The notes beneath the pieces are model-generated. The model saw only the letters and a list, made by a program, of their open reading frames with translations. It was not told the DNA's origin and did not search any database. DNA of 64,000 nt from Membranipora membranacea (taxonomy: Eukaryota; Bryozoa; Gymnolaemata; Cheilostomatida; Membraniporidae). The stretch spans positions 79,501-143,500 of the forward strand of contig OU612070.1 in NCBI GenBank assembly GCA_914767715.1. The letters are read 5' to 3'. The position numbers were made by a program, and so were the translations under genes. The first letter of the stretch is position 1; every line of letters begins with the position of its first letter. Below are positions 1-10,523 of the stretch, piece after piece.

Positions 1-390
1 ACTCCTGCGGCACTAATCGCCTGGCAGTGAATAGCAAGCGCGCTAACCGATTGCGCCATCTCACCATCCCCAAAAAAGAATGGGTCGATGGCGCTAATTA
101 GATAGCCCGCTATTCACTACTCGGAGTTGTGTTCTCTCATCCCACAGCACATTCCATTCCACCATTGCCACCCTATGAAACACAGCGTACGTGTTAGGGT
201 TATTGGCCTTACATGGCCCATTGCTGGGACCCCTTGTAGTAGGTTTTAGCTGTCTTTCCAGCTTGTCAGCATGTCTTTCCATGCTGTCACATGTCTTTCC
301 ATGAGTCAGTCAGTAGACAAGTACACAGGAGAGGTATACACCCGAGGGTGCTGGGGGCTGGAACAATCAACAATGAAAGCTCCCCCAGTA

Positions 391-476
391 GGGCTCGAAC
401 CCACAACTCCTGCGGCACTAATCGCCTGGCAGTGAATAGCAAGCGCGCTAACCGATTGCGCCATCTCACCATCCCC
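391..476 (-). repeat. tRNA-derived SINE head, first complete copy in the array
   Basis: On the minus strand this reads as a tRNA-like module. It has an A-box-like segment (GGCGCAATCGGTTAGCGCG), a variable region, and a B-box/T-arm-like GTGGGTTCGAGCCC. A non-tRNA body follows towards lower coordinates, running through the CCAGCCCCCAGCACCC stretch near 330-385. Internal pol III promoter boxes followed by an unrelated body are the hallmark of a tRNA-derived SINE. The same head recurs at 796-881, partially at 1-71, and on the plus strand at 3641. It is unlikely to be a functional tRNA gene because a full clover-leaf with matched acceptor arms is not obvious. Confidence 0.8.
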
Positions 477-795
477 AAAAAAGAATGGGTCGATGGCGCT
501 AATTAGATAGCCCGCTATTCACTACTCGGAGTTGTGTTCTCTCATCCCACAGCACATTCCATTCCACCATTGCCACCCTATGAAACACAGCGTACGTGTT
601 AGGGTTATTGGCCTTACATGGCCCATTGCTGGGACCCCTTGTAGTAGGTTTTAGCTGTCTTTCCAGCTTGTCAGCATGTCTTTCCATGCTGTCACATGTC
701 TTTCCATGAGTCAGTCAGTAGACAAGTACACAGGAGAGGTATACACCCGAGGGTGCTGGGGGCTGGAACAATCAACAATGAAAGCTCCCCCAGTA

Positions 796-881
796 GGGCT
801 CGAACCCACAACTCCTGCGGCACTAATCGCCTGGCAGTGAATAGCAAGCGCGCTAACCGATTGCGCCATCTCACCATCCCC
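796..881 (-). repeat. tRNA-derived SINE head, second complete copy in the array
   Basis: Exact 405-bp shifted repeat of the module at 391-476, with the same A-box- and B-box-like segments on the minus strand. It is part of the tandem array. Confidence 0.8.
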
Positions 882-930
882 AAAAAAGAATGGGTCGATG
901 GCGCTAATTAGATAGCCCGCTATTCACTAC

Positions 931-3640
931 TAATCAGTATATTAGGGAATTGTGTAAAAAAGTACTAAACAATCATATTTAACAATTTTCATATGATCAC
1001 ACTTCTTGGATTGACAGCTTAATGTAATTACATGTGCATTGGGGGCCTGTGGTTGTGCTGGTTTTGATGAATATAAAATATGCATGCCTCACTTGTTTTT
1101 TAAAGAACAGAAGTGTAATTAGTTGTTTCACTACAACAAGTCTAAAATCTGAAACTCGAAATTCTTAATTACAAGAGGAGAGTATTTAATGCCGGGTTCA
1201 CTATAATGCGGAAATCCGTGATCACGCAAATTCACGTGCGTGTTGCGGAAATTTAGTGCGTATTTCCGCATTTTAGTCAATCCTGTGTGGGATTGACTAA
1301 AATGCGGAAATCACCTTGTGACCTACTTGTGACCTTGAAAAGCATATAGCTCTTTTACCACTGAATGTGGCCTGTAAGAAAAAAATTGATATGTGTTCTA
1401 TGAAACCATCTCATAGGCTATGTGTATGGGCAATCTGGGTTAGAAATAAAGTGTTGTAGTACAGCTGTAGCACTATTTATGTAAAGCGGAATTCCCAGTG
1501 AAAACTTCAGTGAATTATGTACATGAATATACAGGAGAAGATAACTCTAGTATGATGATTTGTCAAACAAAATCCCCATACTAGATACTATTTCTGAAAT
1601 GCAGATTTTGATAGAGGCAAGTTTTATGGAGGAGAAATGCTTTTATGGGCATATTATACATTGAGAGTGAAGGTATAGGACACTAATATACATTGAGAGT
1701 GAAGCCATATAATATATGCAATTAGCAACCCGGGTGTTTAAACATCGATAGTTAACCTGATATCTTACAAGTGGTGACGTTGGGTCATTATCATGGTAGT
1801 AGCAAAAAAGTCATCGGAGAACATAGGAAAACATCTGTGAAAACATGTAGATCAGCCTATTGGTGATCAAGTCCTTCATAGCAGAACCGTATACAGTAGA
1901 GCATAGCCACCCACTTTGACACCAAAGATCATTTTCCGGGAAAGGCAGGGTGGTCCTTGTCACAACAATTCATAAGAGTGTTTTTGGTTTTTCATTCTGC
2001 TCTATTGAAGTGCAAATGAACTAATTATAACTTATAATATCTAAGCACATAGTCAAGATTGCGTGATGAGACTGAGTAATTATACTTTTTATTTTCATAA
2101 GCCACACAATAATCATATTGATCAGCCTGTATAAAAGCACAAGTGAGTCCAACAATGTAGTTGGTAGATATTTATAAAACAAACCATTTTTTCAGGTATT
2201 GATAGTGTAGATGCGTAATATCAGCCAATGTTTTACTAAAATCAGGGGTAGTTTATAAGCATACATACATCTGTAACTTTGTATTTAGAAAGATTAAACC
2301 TTGATTCACTTTGGTGTTTATGAAATAAAACTGAACTACATTAGATCAGTTGAATTTTGGCAGGAGGAAAAGTTTGACATTTCACAATCTGAAATTTATC
2401 GATAGACTACATTTACTTTGAAAAGTTCTCTATCATTTCTACGAAGGTACCAGCTAGTACCAGCTTGATGGCTGTGTCTTTCGGCTCGAAGACACAATTC
2501 ATGTTGATTGGAGAGTCTGTTGTGACCTTCTGCACAAGATGGACTAGAATCTATCGATCATAAGGCAGCTTCAGTCCATAGCAAGAGTTATTCTCAGCAA
2601 TCACAGAACTCGGTAGATGCATCCCTAGAAGAAAAGATAAAAATGCCAACTGTCAGCTGAGCAGTCTGGGGGCAACTTAAGGTTGTCCCCTCATTGAACT
2701 TACATGTCAAAGAGAGAACCACTCTATGATTTGTCTCAATTTGAAGTGAAAAAAAGACAGGGAGCAGGGAGGGTATCCCACCCGTCCTCCCTGCCGAAAA
2801 GGAGACTCCCTGATGAGACAGAAACATACAGACCGCAGCTTCTTCCCTAATGATATTGAAAATGCTTTGACAATCCCCTAGCTAATAGCTGATGGTTGAT
2901 CATTGTGCGGGTCTCTAAAGGTCTAATGTTTCAGAATTTATTTCATATCTTTCACCTACAACTAGGGCATATGCCTCCAATCGTACAAATTATCCTGTCA
3001 CAGTATCATATGACATATAAGGTTATGCTTTAGATACACACAGACCATCCTTGGTATTAAATCTAACTGCTAACTGCACGGTAGGTAAGTCTTTTGGACA
3101 AGAGTGATCAACTTCAATGTCATGGCCAGATTGGCAGTCTTTTCTCAAGATCAGCTTCCAATATTGGAACTGTTTGTTTGACATGCTAGCTTCCTAGTCA
3201 CTTTTGGTCCCGCACCACATGTATCTCTTCACACCCAGTTGTGAGATGCCTAGCGATTTTGGAGGTATTGAAACATGTTTTTTATGCACATTATACTCAT
3301 CAAGCCCAAGGGTCTCGCAGTTATAAAATTGAAATTGGGACAGATTATTTGTAAAATAATATTTGCTGCCGCATGCCTGTATAATGCAAGTCCCTGACCG
3401 GCAGTAGTATGACGAAAAATTATCAGATAAATTTGAAAGTGGGATTCTGAAGTATTGAACAATGATGTGGTATGATTCAACATATGTCTCAATATATATA
3501 TATATATCACTGACCTTATTGTACACAGTTATTCACCATTACAATTAAACATGCTGCATAAGATCAGTATACTAATACTGCAAACCTGAGCAAGGAGTCT
3601 GGAAATCATCTGAAATAAAAAAATGAAATATAAAATTTGT
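931..3640. other. Non-coding stretch with one hairpin element
   Basis: No coding similarity or convincing exon was recognised. The stretch is AT-rich with short open frames only. It contains the inverted-repeat element around 1197-1316, a short duplicated phrase around 1655-1710 (ATACATTGAGAGTGAAG twice) and a short TA run near 3492-3506. Confidence 0.5.
1197..1316. mobile_element. MITE-like hairpin element (TGCGGAAAT family)
   Basis: The inner part at 1262-1311 is a perfect inverted repeat: 22-bp arms built on ATTTCCGCATTTTAGTCAAT around a 6-nt loop. The left part repeats the motif again (TTCACTATAATGCGGAAAT). A related copy lies in the opposite orientation at about 11318-11410, sharing the TTCACTA-AATGCGG edge. 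Two dispersed copies with terminal inverted structure and no coding capacity suggest a small DNA-transposon-derived family. I could not define a target-site duplication. Confidence 0.55.
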
Positions 3641-3800
3641 GGGGACGGTGAAATGGTGCAATCGGTTAGCGCGCTTGCTATTCACTGCCAGGCGATTGGT
3701 GCCGCAGGATTTGTGAGTTCAAATCCCGTTGGGGGAGCTTTCAAGATTGATTGTTCCAGCCCCCAGCACCCATCGGGTGTATACCTCTTCTATAATATGG
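3641..3800 (+). repeat. Dispersed copy of the tRNA-derived SINE
   Basis: Plus-strand copy of the SINE in the 1-930 array. It has the A-box-like GGTGCAATCGGTTAGCGCG, the B-box-like GTGAGTTCAAATCCC, and then the shared body CCAGCCCCCAGCACCCATC followed by GGGTGTATACCTCTTC. It differs from the array copies by several substitutions and diverges after about 3800. That makes it an older, separately retroposed copy. No poly-A tail or target duplication was identified. Confidence 0.78.
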
Positions 3801-5903
3801 GGAACCATTGTTACTGCCTGTTAAACACATTAATGGTTTGTTTACTCCAACCCTAGAATGTAAGGAAGTGTAATCTTGTGGCAGCAGGGAGGGTACATGT
3901 GATATGGAATTTCTACAGATAGTCTGTTACGATACTCAAAACAAATTTTTTTCACATTTTTAGCCACATTGAAGAGAATTTCTAGCCCCTAACTTCTTAG
4001 GGGTGTATATCCTCTCTTCCTAAGAGCACAAAACCGTGTTTGAAGAGGATAGGTTCTTTTGAACTACCCAAGAGGGGTTTTAATGGCTTTGTGGAAATTG
4101 GGGTGTGCTAACATAAAGTCACCTCCTAACTAGCTTATTTATTTACTTCTCTTGGGTTATTTATGAAGGATGTACACAAACCAATTATGAAAACTTGAGG
4201 CGTTGCGTGAAGTGACATGATGAGATCGTACTGTTTTTTTCCAGTACTGGTAGTGGAAAATTCAGTCTACCTCCAATATGATTGGATGATCTTTTTGCTC
4301 GTTTTGGTTCCATGTACGTGGTTGTAGAACCATGATTAATTTTTTTTATCGAGGCGCATATGGGGTCAAGCCATACTACAGGAATATCAGAAAAATAGGT
4401 AGCAACAGGTGCTCAGTAAAATCCCGCCTCCAGCCGCGCGATGTATATAAGACGGTTCGACCAAAGCTGTGGGCTCATTCTCTGTGTAGCAGTGATCACG
4501 AAAGTTTTGCACGGGTACTCTCGAGAACAGAACAAAGAGGAATGTTAATGATTGTAATTGTTCCTCACTTCAACATGGTTGCATTTTTCTATGTATTGTT
4601 AGGAGTTTTTAAGATATAAATGGACCAGCGGGTAGGGCACTCATCTATTTGAGGTTTGCAGTGAAGTTTTATAAAGAACAACTTGCTGATAGCCCTCTGT
4701 TTACAGCCTAATTCTGTCGCCAGAAGTGTCTTAAACACGAGGCAAGTGGTATGATCAACATCTACTCCCACCTTATGATCATTCAGGGATTATGAGGCAA
4801 CTGAGATAGGTCTAGAACATATCACTCGCAGCATGTAATGCCAAAAGTTATCAAAAATACCTTAACATAGAGTCTCTTTCCCATGTATCAGACTCTTTGG
4901 ATAGTCATGATCACGCATGCAGCATTGTCCTTGCATGATATGATGAAAGTAATCGACCTGTATTAACTCACAGATCGAATTAACTTTTTGTGACACTCAG
5001 TTCTACAAGTACCAATAACAAACAAAATCATTGCCAAGCTACTTAAAAAAAAACGCCTGTGATGGATTTGTGAGGTAAGATACAAACAATTGGACATCGT
5101 TTGACAAACTGATCAATGATGACGATACAGATATATTAGTTGTTCCGCAATTGATGAATCAAATTGAATTACTGGAGCTCAATGGGAAAAAATGAATAAC
5201 TGCTGATTTTAAACATAAAATGTCATAATCATGTCACAATTTGACACTAATTACCTTACCACCTAGCAACTCAAGCTTTCTTCACATTATTCGACAATTT
5301 TTAAAGTTTTATGCCTGGGTCAACTTACAATGGATTTTGCTTGTTAGACCAATGAACTACCTCATTGGTTGGACAGGCATATTGTATAGTGCTGAGTACT
5401 GCAGACGGAACAGTGGCATTTACTGTGAGTAACCAGTGGAGATCTGACATCTTCGCTACCACACATCTAAAATGGCAAGTGGTCTTCAACCTCATTTCAA
5501 AAGTTGCACTAAATTACTTCAATTATACATGGACAATCAGTGCAACCAAATATGCTACTTCTCAGCAATGTGTTTAGAGATAATTTTATATTTCCAAGGC
5601 AAAGAGCTGCAAGGAAGCCGCTTTTTTTGTAGTGCAAGTATTTCACTTGATGGTTATCCGTTAAAAAAAAGACTATTGGGATTAATGCACTATAAGCTGT
5701 CTAATAAATAATTCTGCGGGCCCAAACCAAGAATCTCCATGACCAATTCATCAGCTTTAATGATGAAAGAGGCGGTAAGTACATTATCACTAAGCTGTGC
5801 AGTGTAGGCATATGGCCCAAGTGTTATTTTTATTCCCAACGGTGCACTGTCTATGAAACTTAGTTATAGCATCTGAATGATGTGGAGCACAATTAATTCA
5901 GGT
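3801..5903. other. Non-coding stretch, nothing recognised
   Basis: AT-rich sequence with only short open frames. None shows a recognisable protein family, convincing codon pattern or paired splice sites. No clear repeat was identified. Confidence 0.4.
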
Positions 5904-6282
5904 TTAAAGGGCAACCAAGGTTTCAAACAACTTCTCATTGATGGCCATTGATTAATAGCAGATTGCGCCTTCTGCATGGGGAAAAAGACAAAATATAATT
6001 CGGATGATTACTCAGCCAGAATTCTTGTGAAACATTTCTTCCATCAGGTACTCAAACTCAGCTAAAAGAGAATACCACAAAGCAGTTTCCTGTTATTATT
6101 TAGCCTGTGCTCTATCATTATTACAGCAAAGTCTTGGAACCTCCCCTAAACTGAAGTGTTACCAAGCTTAGAGTCAGCAACTACTTTGAGTTTTGCATCG
6201 CGTAATGCACAAAGCTGATGCTGCCCAGCACATTATTTGCTACCCATTAATGCATTGCTGCGAAACCTTGGTTGCCCTTTAA
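5904..6282. mobile_element. MITE with TTAA flanks and 17-bp perfect terminal inverted repeats
   Basis: The left end TTAA-AGGGCAACCAAGGTTTC (5904-5924) is exactly mirrored by GAAACCTTGGTTGCCCT-TTAA (6262-6282). A duplicated TTAA target with short perfect TIRs and a non-coding interior of about 340 bp fits a piggyBac-type non-autonomous element. The perfect TIRs suggest it is not very old. The superfamily call rests on the TTAA flanks only, and there is no transposase in the window. Confidence 0.7.
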
Positions 6283-7689
6283 ATGGGTGGACTTCCAGCC
6301 TCATGACCTATCTATAGGCAAAAGGGCTCGTACCACCCTCACCCTGCTTGCACTCTCACTGCTCACATATAGCTAGCGCTAAATTCTATTCAAAGTTACC
6401 TTCTCAATAAGTGTGAGCAGACAACTCAGCAAACAAATCATCTAAAGCAAATTTTTACACAGGGTCTGAAATATGCTGAAGTAATCTTATGTGAAAAATG
6501 AAAAGTCCACAGACATCTTTGTCATCTAGACTTGATTTTCCTAAAAGACTAGAGGTAGCCTACTCACACTGATCTTTGTCTCAGTCGCAGTTCTCAATGA
6601 ATAGAAATGAGTATGAAGACCACCAATCGCTCTTCTCACAGTAAAACCATCGCCAGTAAGAGAAAAACACCTTTTTCCTGCAACAAGCAAATATCATGCA
6701 CTTACAGGCCCAGGTAATATCCATACTGTACATTGTTTTTTTCTGCATATTCTTTCAATGCAATGTGGGTTATGATCTTCAGAAGTAATACATTCAGAAG
6801 CAATACTATGGATAAATTGACAAATTTCTAGTAATCTGAATACAACTACATGTACATTTCTAAGAACCACCAAGCCTCACTACTTTCAGCTTTCTAGAGT
6901 GGAGATCATAAGAAGGAGGGGTGTATAGTATATGATTAAGTTAGCTTGAAAAATTTTTTTTTTTTCATTTAGCCATATGGCATAAACAAACCAAAGCTCA
7001 ATTTTGGTGTGATATGAAGTGAATTTGTATGAATATCATAACAAGAACTTTTTTATCACACCTTCTAATGTAGGCTACAGCTACTGTGCTTGATCAAACC
7101 AGCAAGTAAGCTAGTGGAAAAACATCGGTATTTTGTAGCTGGTAACAGCAGTGTAGTGTAGTGTTTTTATGCCCATACATAGCTATAGCAATTACAGGAG
7201 CAAACAAATTTTGAGAATTCCATCGACCATTGATATTTCTGTGGTCGAGTACAAAATCAATTACGACACGGACAATGCTTAAGGATATGTCCCCATTGAT
7301 TCCCCAACAACCAATGTAAGAGGAATTAACTGAGCGTTAGGCGATCTACTGACCAAGGAAGACTTTGAAGCACAACACATGTTGTTTCAAATGAGTACAA
7401 ATAAATGGCATTTTTATATCGAATTAATATTAATTAAAGTCACTCATTGTTGTGCTTTTGTACGGTGAGTGAGTATAATGCAACTACACGCAGGTCCAAT
7501 GTCTCGAGGGCCGTAACATCCACAAACAACTCGTCACAACCTAGGGTTAATGTGTTGTGCACCATGTGACGCAGGGGGTTGGATCAAGTTTAAGTTAAAA
7601 GTTTAGTTTGAACGCACCAAACCAACCAAGACCTTGACAAGATTATGGACTTGAGTTCCTACCTAGGCTTATATATATAATGTAAAATA
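6283..7689. other. Non-coding stretch, nothing recognised
   Basis: AT-rich sequence with no family-level coding similarity and no defined repeat. An A/T-rich patch lies near 6950. Confidence 0.4.
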
Positions 7690-8220
7690 AGGCCAGGGGC
7701 ACCATGGGACCATCGGCATCTGGAGAACTTACAAGCATGTAATAGTATACTTCGCCAATCCGATGTCCATTGGCAAAGTAAGGCTGTCTTGAAAAGCTTT
7801 GTTTGAGGGTGGGCGCCGAAAAAGCTTGTCAAGACAGGCTATGGCAAAGTATACATGCTTATAACCTCCACACAGTCACTGATCTAAGCACACAATACAG
7901 CACTGACTTGAGTAAGTGTAACATGTTGGTATATAACAGCAGAGTATTGGTTTAGTTTAGTGAGTGGGGAGGCTACTAGACTTGTAACTAGTAAGCTGAG
8001 TAAGTAGTAGTAATAGTACTACCTACAGTAAAGTCATAGGCATCTGGAGTTACAAGCCTATATACTTTGCCAATGACCATGATCATGTACATTGGTCACC
8101 CATCCTAGTCTTTTCCAAGCAAGGTATAGGCCATAGGTATCTGGAGTTACAAGCATGTCCCGTATCAACCATACTGGACATGCATGTATTGTATTGTAAC
8201 TCCAGACGCCTATCTATCTA
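7690..8220. mobile_element. Cluster of related hairpin MITE fragments
   Basis: Several segments share the phrases GGCATCTGGAG-TTACAAGC, TTTGCCAATG-CATTGG and CAAAGTA in direct and inverted orientation (about 7695-7870, 8036-8135 and 8130-8215). Outer ends face each other, as in fold-back MITEs. They belong to the same loose family as the clean copy at 8230-8346 and the copies near 49148 and 52053. There is no coding capacity. Boundaries are approximate. Confidence 0.55.
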
Positions 8221-8229
8221 TGGTAAAGG

Positions 8230-8346
8230 CATGGGCCCCTGGGACTTACATGTCTTTTCTTTGCCAATGTCCAGTATCAACCACCCCAAAAAACACTGAT
8301 ACTGGTCATCGGCAAAGTAAAGACATGTAAGTCCCAGGGACCCATG
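8230..8346. mobile_element. Compact hairpin MITE (CATGGGCCCCTGGGACTTAC family)
   Basis: The element reads inwards from CATGGGCCCCTGGGACTTAC on the left and from its near-perfect complement ending GTCCCAGGGACCCATG on the right. The inner arms (TTTGCCAATG, CAGTATCAACCA and their inverted counterparts) are also paired, so almost the whole 117 bp folds on itself. Related arms occur at 49148, 49417 and 52053, which defines a dispersed family in this genome. Confidence 0.72.
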
Positions 8347-8483
8347 AGTAAAGTAGAAAAAGAAGTGATTAGTTAGTTTCGAATGATGATGATTATTATT
8401 ATTTATACATACATCAGACAAACATTGGAAACATTTAGCTAAATTAGTGAGTGCTACTACTATACAAGGATGGAAACTGTTAC

Positions 8484-9303
8484 TGAGATACTTTTACACG
8501 CAACCTGTAGTAATTAAAATATTATCACACTCAACTAAGGCTTTCTGCATTGATAGCTACTGAGTCATCATCATAATTACTGTATGCTATTCTCAACTGT
8601 ATTTATTCCAGTCATTATCTCCTCCAGCAAGCACAATAGCACACTATTTAAGTTGTAACTTGGAGAAGGTGGGGAAAAAACATTGGCATAGCTCTGGGAA
8701 CTGGCGCGTTCTGGGCTGTCGCTGACACATAGTCGCTTCTCGGCCTATTGGCTAAGATCAAAGTGTCATGGCCAATGGCTGATTAGTGCCTGTTTCAGTT
8801 TCTGGCAGCACACTTACGATTAGGAGGTCCACCATGGCCTCACCTCTAGGATGCATTCTAGTTTACTAGGATGTATCACACTCTCAGTACGAGGACTCCG
8901 GGCAACTTGCGTCCCTCTTTAGGGGCAGCCCACCCTCTGTTTTGTCATAAACAGGGCTGACACATAGTCGGAAAACCCTTGCTGGCATTCTGGGATGCCA
9001 TCGGCTTAGCCGGGAAAACCCATGGCTGGTGGTATTCCACTACATATATCGAGCACACATACAGATGGTCAACTGGCCATTACAACTAACTAGCTCACTT
9101 ATCTGACCTAACAAGGTTACACACTTATCATACACCATTGGTATCCATTCTATTCATACTCTCACCTGGACATACTGACAGACACACTCGACATCTATCT
9201 CTCTGGTAACTATTATTTACATCTCAACCTTCTTGCATACTGATATAAATCTTAGCTGGGCTAAGTTGAACCACCTTGCGATTTCTTCCAACCACGTATC
9301 ACA
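8484..9303 (+). repeat. 5' LTR, interrupted by a U2-like insertion
   Basis: Matches the 3' LTR at 10524-11118 over its length, except for the extra segment around 8735-8969. It starts TGAGATACTTTTACACG and ends CACGTATCACA. Small differences from the 3' copy (for example AAAAAAC against TCAAAAC near 8690/10717) show post-insertion divergence. Confidence 0.88.
8721..8969 (+). mobile_element. U2 snRNA-derived retroposon inside the 5' LTR, with 14-bp target duplication
   Basis: The host LTR sequence GCTGACACATAGTC occurs at 8721-8734 and again at 8956-8969, but only once in the 3' LTR (10761-10774). It is therefore a target-site duplication around an insert of about 221 bp. The insert starts GCTTCTCGGCCTATTGGCTA and continues AGATCAAAGTG. 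This matches the highly conserved 5' end of spliceosomal U2 snRNA with about two changes. Further in, similarity to U2 is weak, although there is a stem-forming GC-rich part (GGACTCCGGGCAACTTGCGT). A long target duplication without LTRs fits LINE-driven retroposition, either of a U2 pseudogene or of a U2-headed SINE. Confidence 0.8.
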
Positions 9304-9306
9304 GTT

Positions 9307-9324
9307 TGGCGTCCTCGGGTGGGC
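9307..9324 (+). promoter_or_regulatory. Candidate primer-binding site
   Basis: TGGCGTCCTCGGGTGGGC starts three bases after the 5' LTR. Its complement ends in CCA, as a tRNA 3' end would. Position and sequence suit a tRNA primer site for minus-strand DNA synthesis. The tRNA was not identified. Confidence 0.5.
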
Positions 9325-9385
9325 TAAAAAACCTTTCGATTTACAGCCTCCAGTACACTCAGTTACACTCTTAGATTAAGCTAAA

Positions 9386-10126
9386 ATGGATTTACCCTAC
9401 GAAGAACATTATCCAGGTGAAACTTTCAGCAAACTTATGGATAACCTCTTCACTGGGCAGAGGCAGCTGCTACCTGCTGAGCCGAATATACGGATCGGAC
9501 TTGACCAAGCACTGAAATTCTGTGAAAAACATCAACTATGGGATTACCATGCAGAGTTATTAATTATGTCTAGGATATTTGGTGAGTATCAGTGCAATAC
9601 TCTTACATTACAGAAGGCTATAAATATGTTTGATAATGACCATCAGCTAGGACTACATCTCTATGCTCAGAGTGAAGCTCATGTACGAGGTTGTAAATTT
9701 TATCTTCAACGCTTTGAAGATAGATTCTCCTTTTCTTATGTACCAGTCAGTTATCATACTCCATTGCCGGTTATGGTTCATCATGGCGTTGAGATATTTC
9801 AAAGTGTATCAGTTAACCCTGTCCATATCTGTACGTCAAGTCAAGAAACTGTTCACTTTGAAACTGTTGAGGAATCCGAGACCTTTGCTAAGGTTATCGG
9901 ATCTGAAACACTGCTCGTTGCTACGAGACCTGTTGCTACCTGTGCTACTGCTGTGGCTATGTCTGTCATTGCTATGACACCTGTGTTGACAACTGCTGTT
10001 GAACAAACTTTAACTTTACACCCAGATATGTTTTGTTCTGCTGATACAAATCATTATGTGACTGCTGCCAATCTGACACCAATGTTGAATGTGAACCATG
10101 CTGCTGCATACACAATGAACTGTTAG
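9386..10126 (+). CDS. Unknown 246-aa protein of the LTR element, in the gag position
   Basis: This single uninterrupted ORF starts at ATG 83 bp after the 5' LTR and is the only sizeable frame between the LTRs, which is where gag normally lies. The N-terminal third (start MDLPYEEHYPGETFSKLMD) looks helical and charged, with phrases such as ALKFCEKHQLWDYHAELL. The C-terminal half is rich in Val, Thr and Ala with scattered Cys and His. I see no CCHC zinc knuckle, no DTG/DSG protease motif, no polymerase YxDD motif and no signal peptide. The product is unrecognised. It may be a structural protein needed in cis or a degenerate, shortened gag. The intact frame over 741 bp next to diverged LTRs suggests some constraint or moderate age. 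Confidence 0.6.
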   Translation: MDLPYEEHYPGETFSKLMDNLFTGQRQLLPAEPNIRIGLDQALKFCEKHQLWDYHAELLIMSRIFGEYQCNTLTLQKAINMFDNDHQLGLHLYAQSEAHVRGCKFYLQRFEDRFSFSYVPVSYHTPLPVMVHHGVEIFQSVSVNPVHICTSSQETVHFETVEESETFAKVIGSETLLVATRPVATCATAVAMSVIAMTPVLTTAVEQTLTLHPDMFCSADTNHYVTAANLTPMLNVNHAAAYTMNC

Positions 10127-10523
10127 GAAACTATTGACATCCGACTATGTGGTACCACTATCGCCTCGTGTGCTGCGCTGTATCCCTGGACATGTAACCA
10201 GCCACTGCTTATGTTGCGTAACTTATGTGACATACATTGTTTCACACACATTCTCTGCAAACACTATTGTTCATACCTGCCCTGGCACTACAAGTGGTTA
10301 TGGTTCTACTCAGATCTTTCATCAAAACCATTGCGATTTTCTCATACAACAGCTGAAGGTGGTGGCTATTCAGGCTATTCTATGTTAAGATGCTAGGCAA
10401 CATCTTACACTGGGCAGAGGCATAGCCTCCTAGGATTTATTTGATATCAGACTTGGAACTCTTTAACACTGGGCTTAAACATAAAAATTGAAGTTTAACC
10501 TACTATTTTTATGTTGAGGCAAC
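10127..10523 (+). other. 3' internal non-coding part of the LTR element
   Basis: The sequence between the ORF stop and the 3' LTR has only short frames. No clear polypurine tract precedes the LTR; the bases just before it are ATGTTGAGGCAAC. Confidence 0.5.

Larger units (their letters stand above)
1..930. repeat. Tandem array, 405-bp unit, truncated by the window start
   Basis: The same sequence restarts at 1, 406 and 811, giving two full 405-bp units and a third partial one ending near 930. I see no differences between the copies by eye. Each unit contains a tRNA-derived SINE head and body read on the minus strand, plus about 200 bp of other sequence. The array probably continues to the left of the window. 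The near-identity indicates recent amplification or homogenisation. Small open frames that recur with a 405-bp offset are by-products of the repeat, not genes. Confidence 0.93.

Noticed and set aside
287-911. Recurring small proteins at a 405-bp offset
   Set aside because: They come from the tandem SINE-containing unit on both strands and include the tRNA-like module; no coding signal.
1-930. CRISPR-like array
   Set aside because: Repeats are 405 bp with no variable spacers, and the genome is eukaryotic.
3194-3526. 110-aa minus-strand frame
   Set aside because: No family similarity, low-complexity part from a TA run, and no splice or promoter context.
3641-3730. Functional tRNA gene
   Set aside because: A-box and B-box are present but the acceptor stem does not close and the same head is followed by a shared SINE body in other copies.
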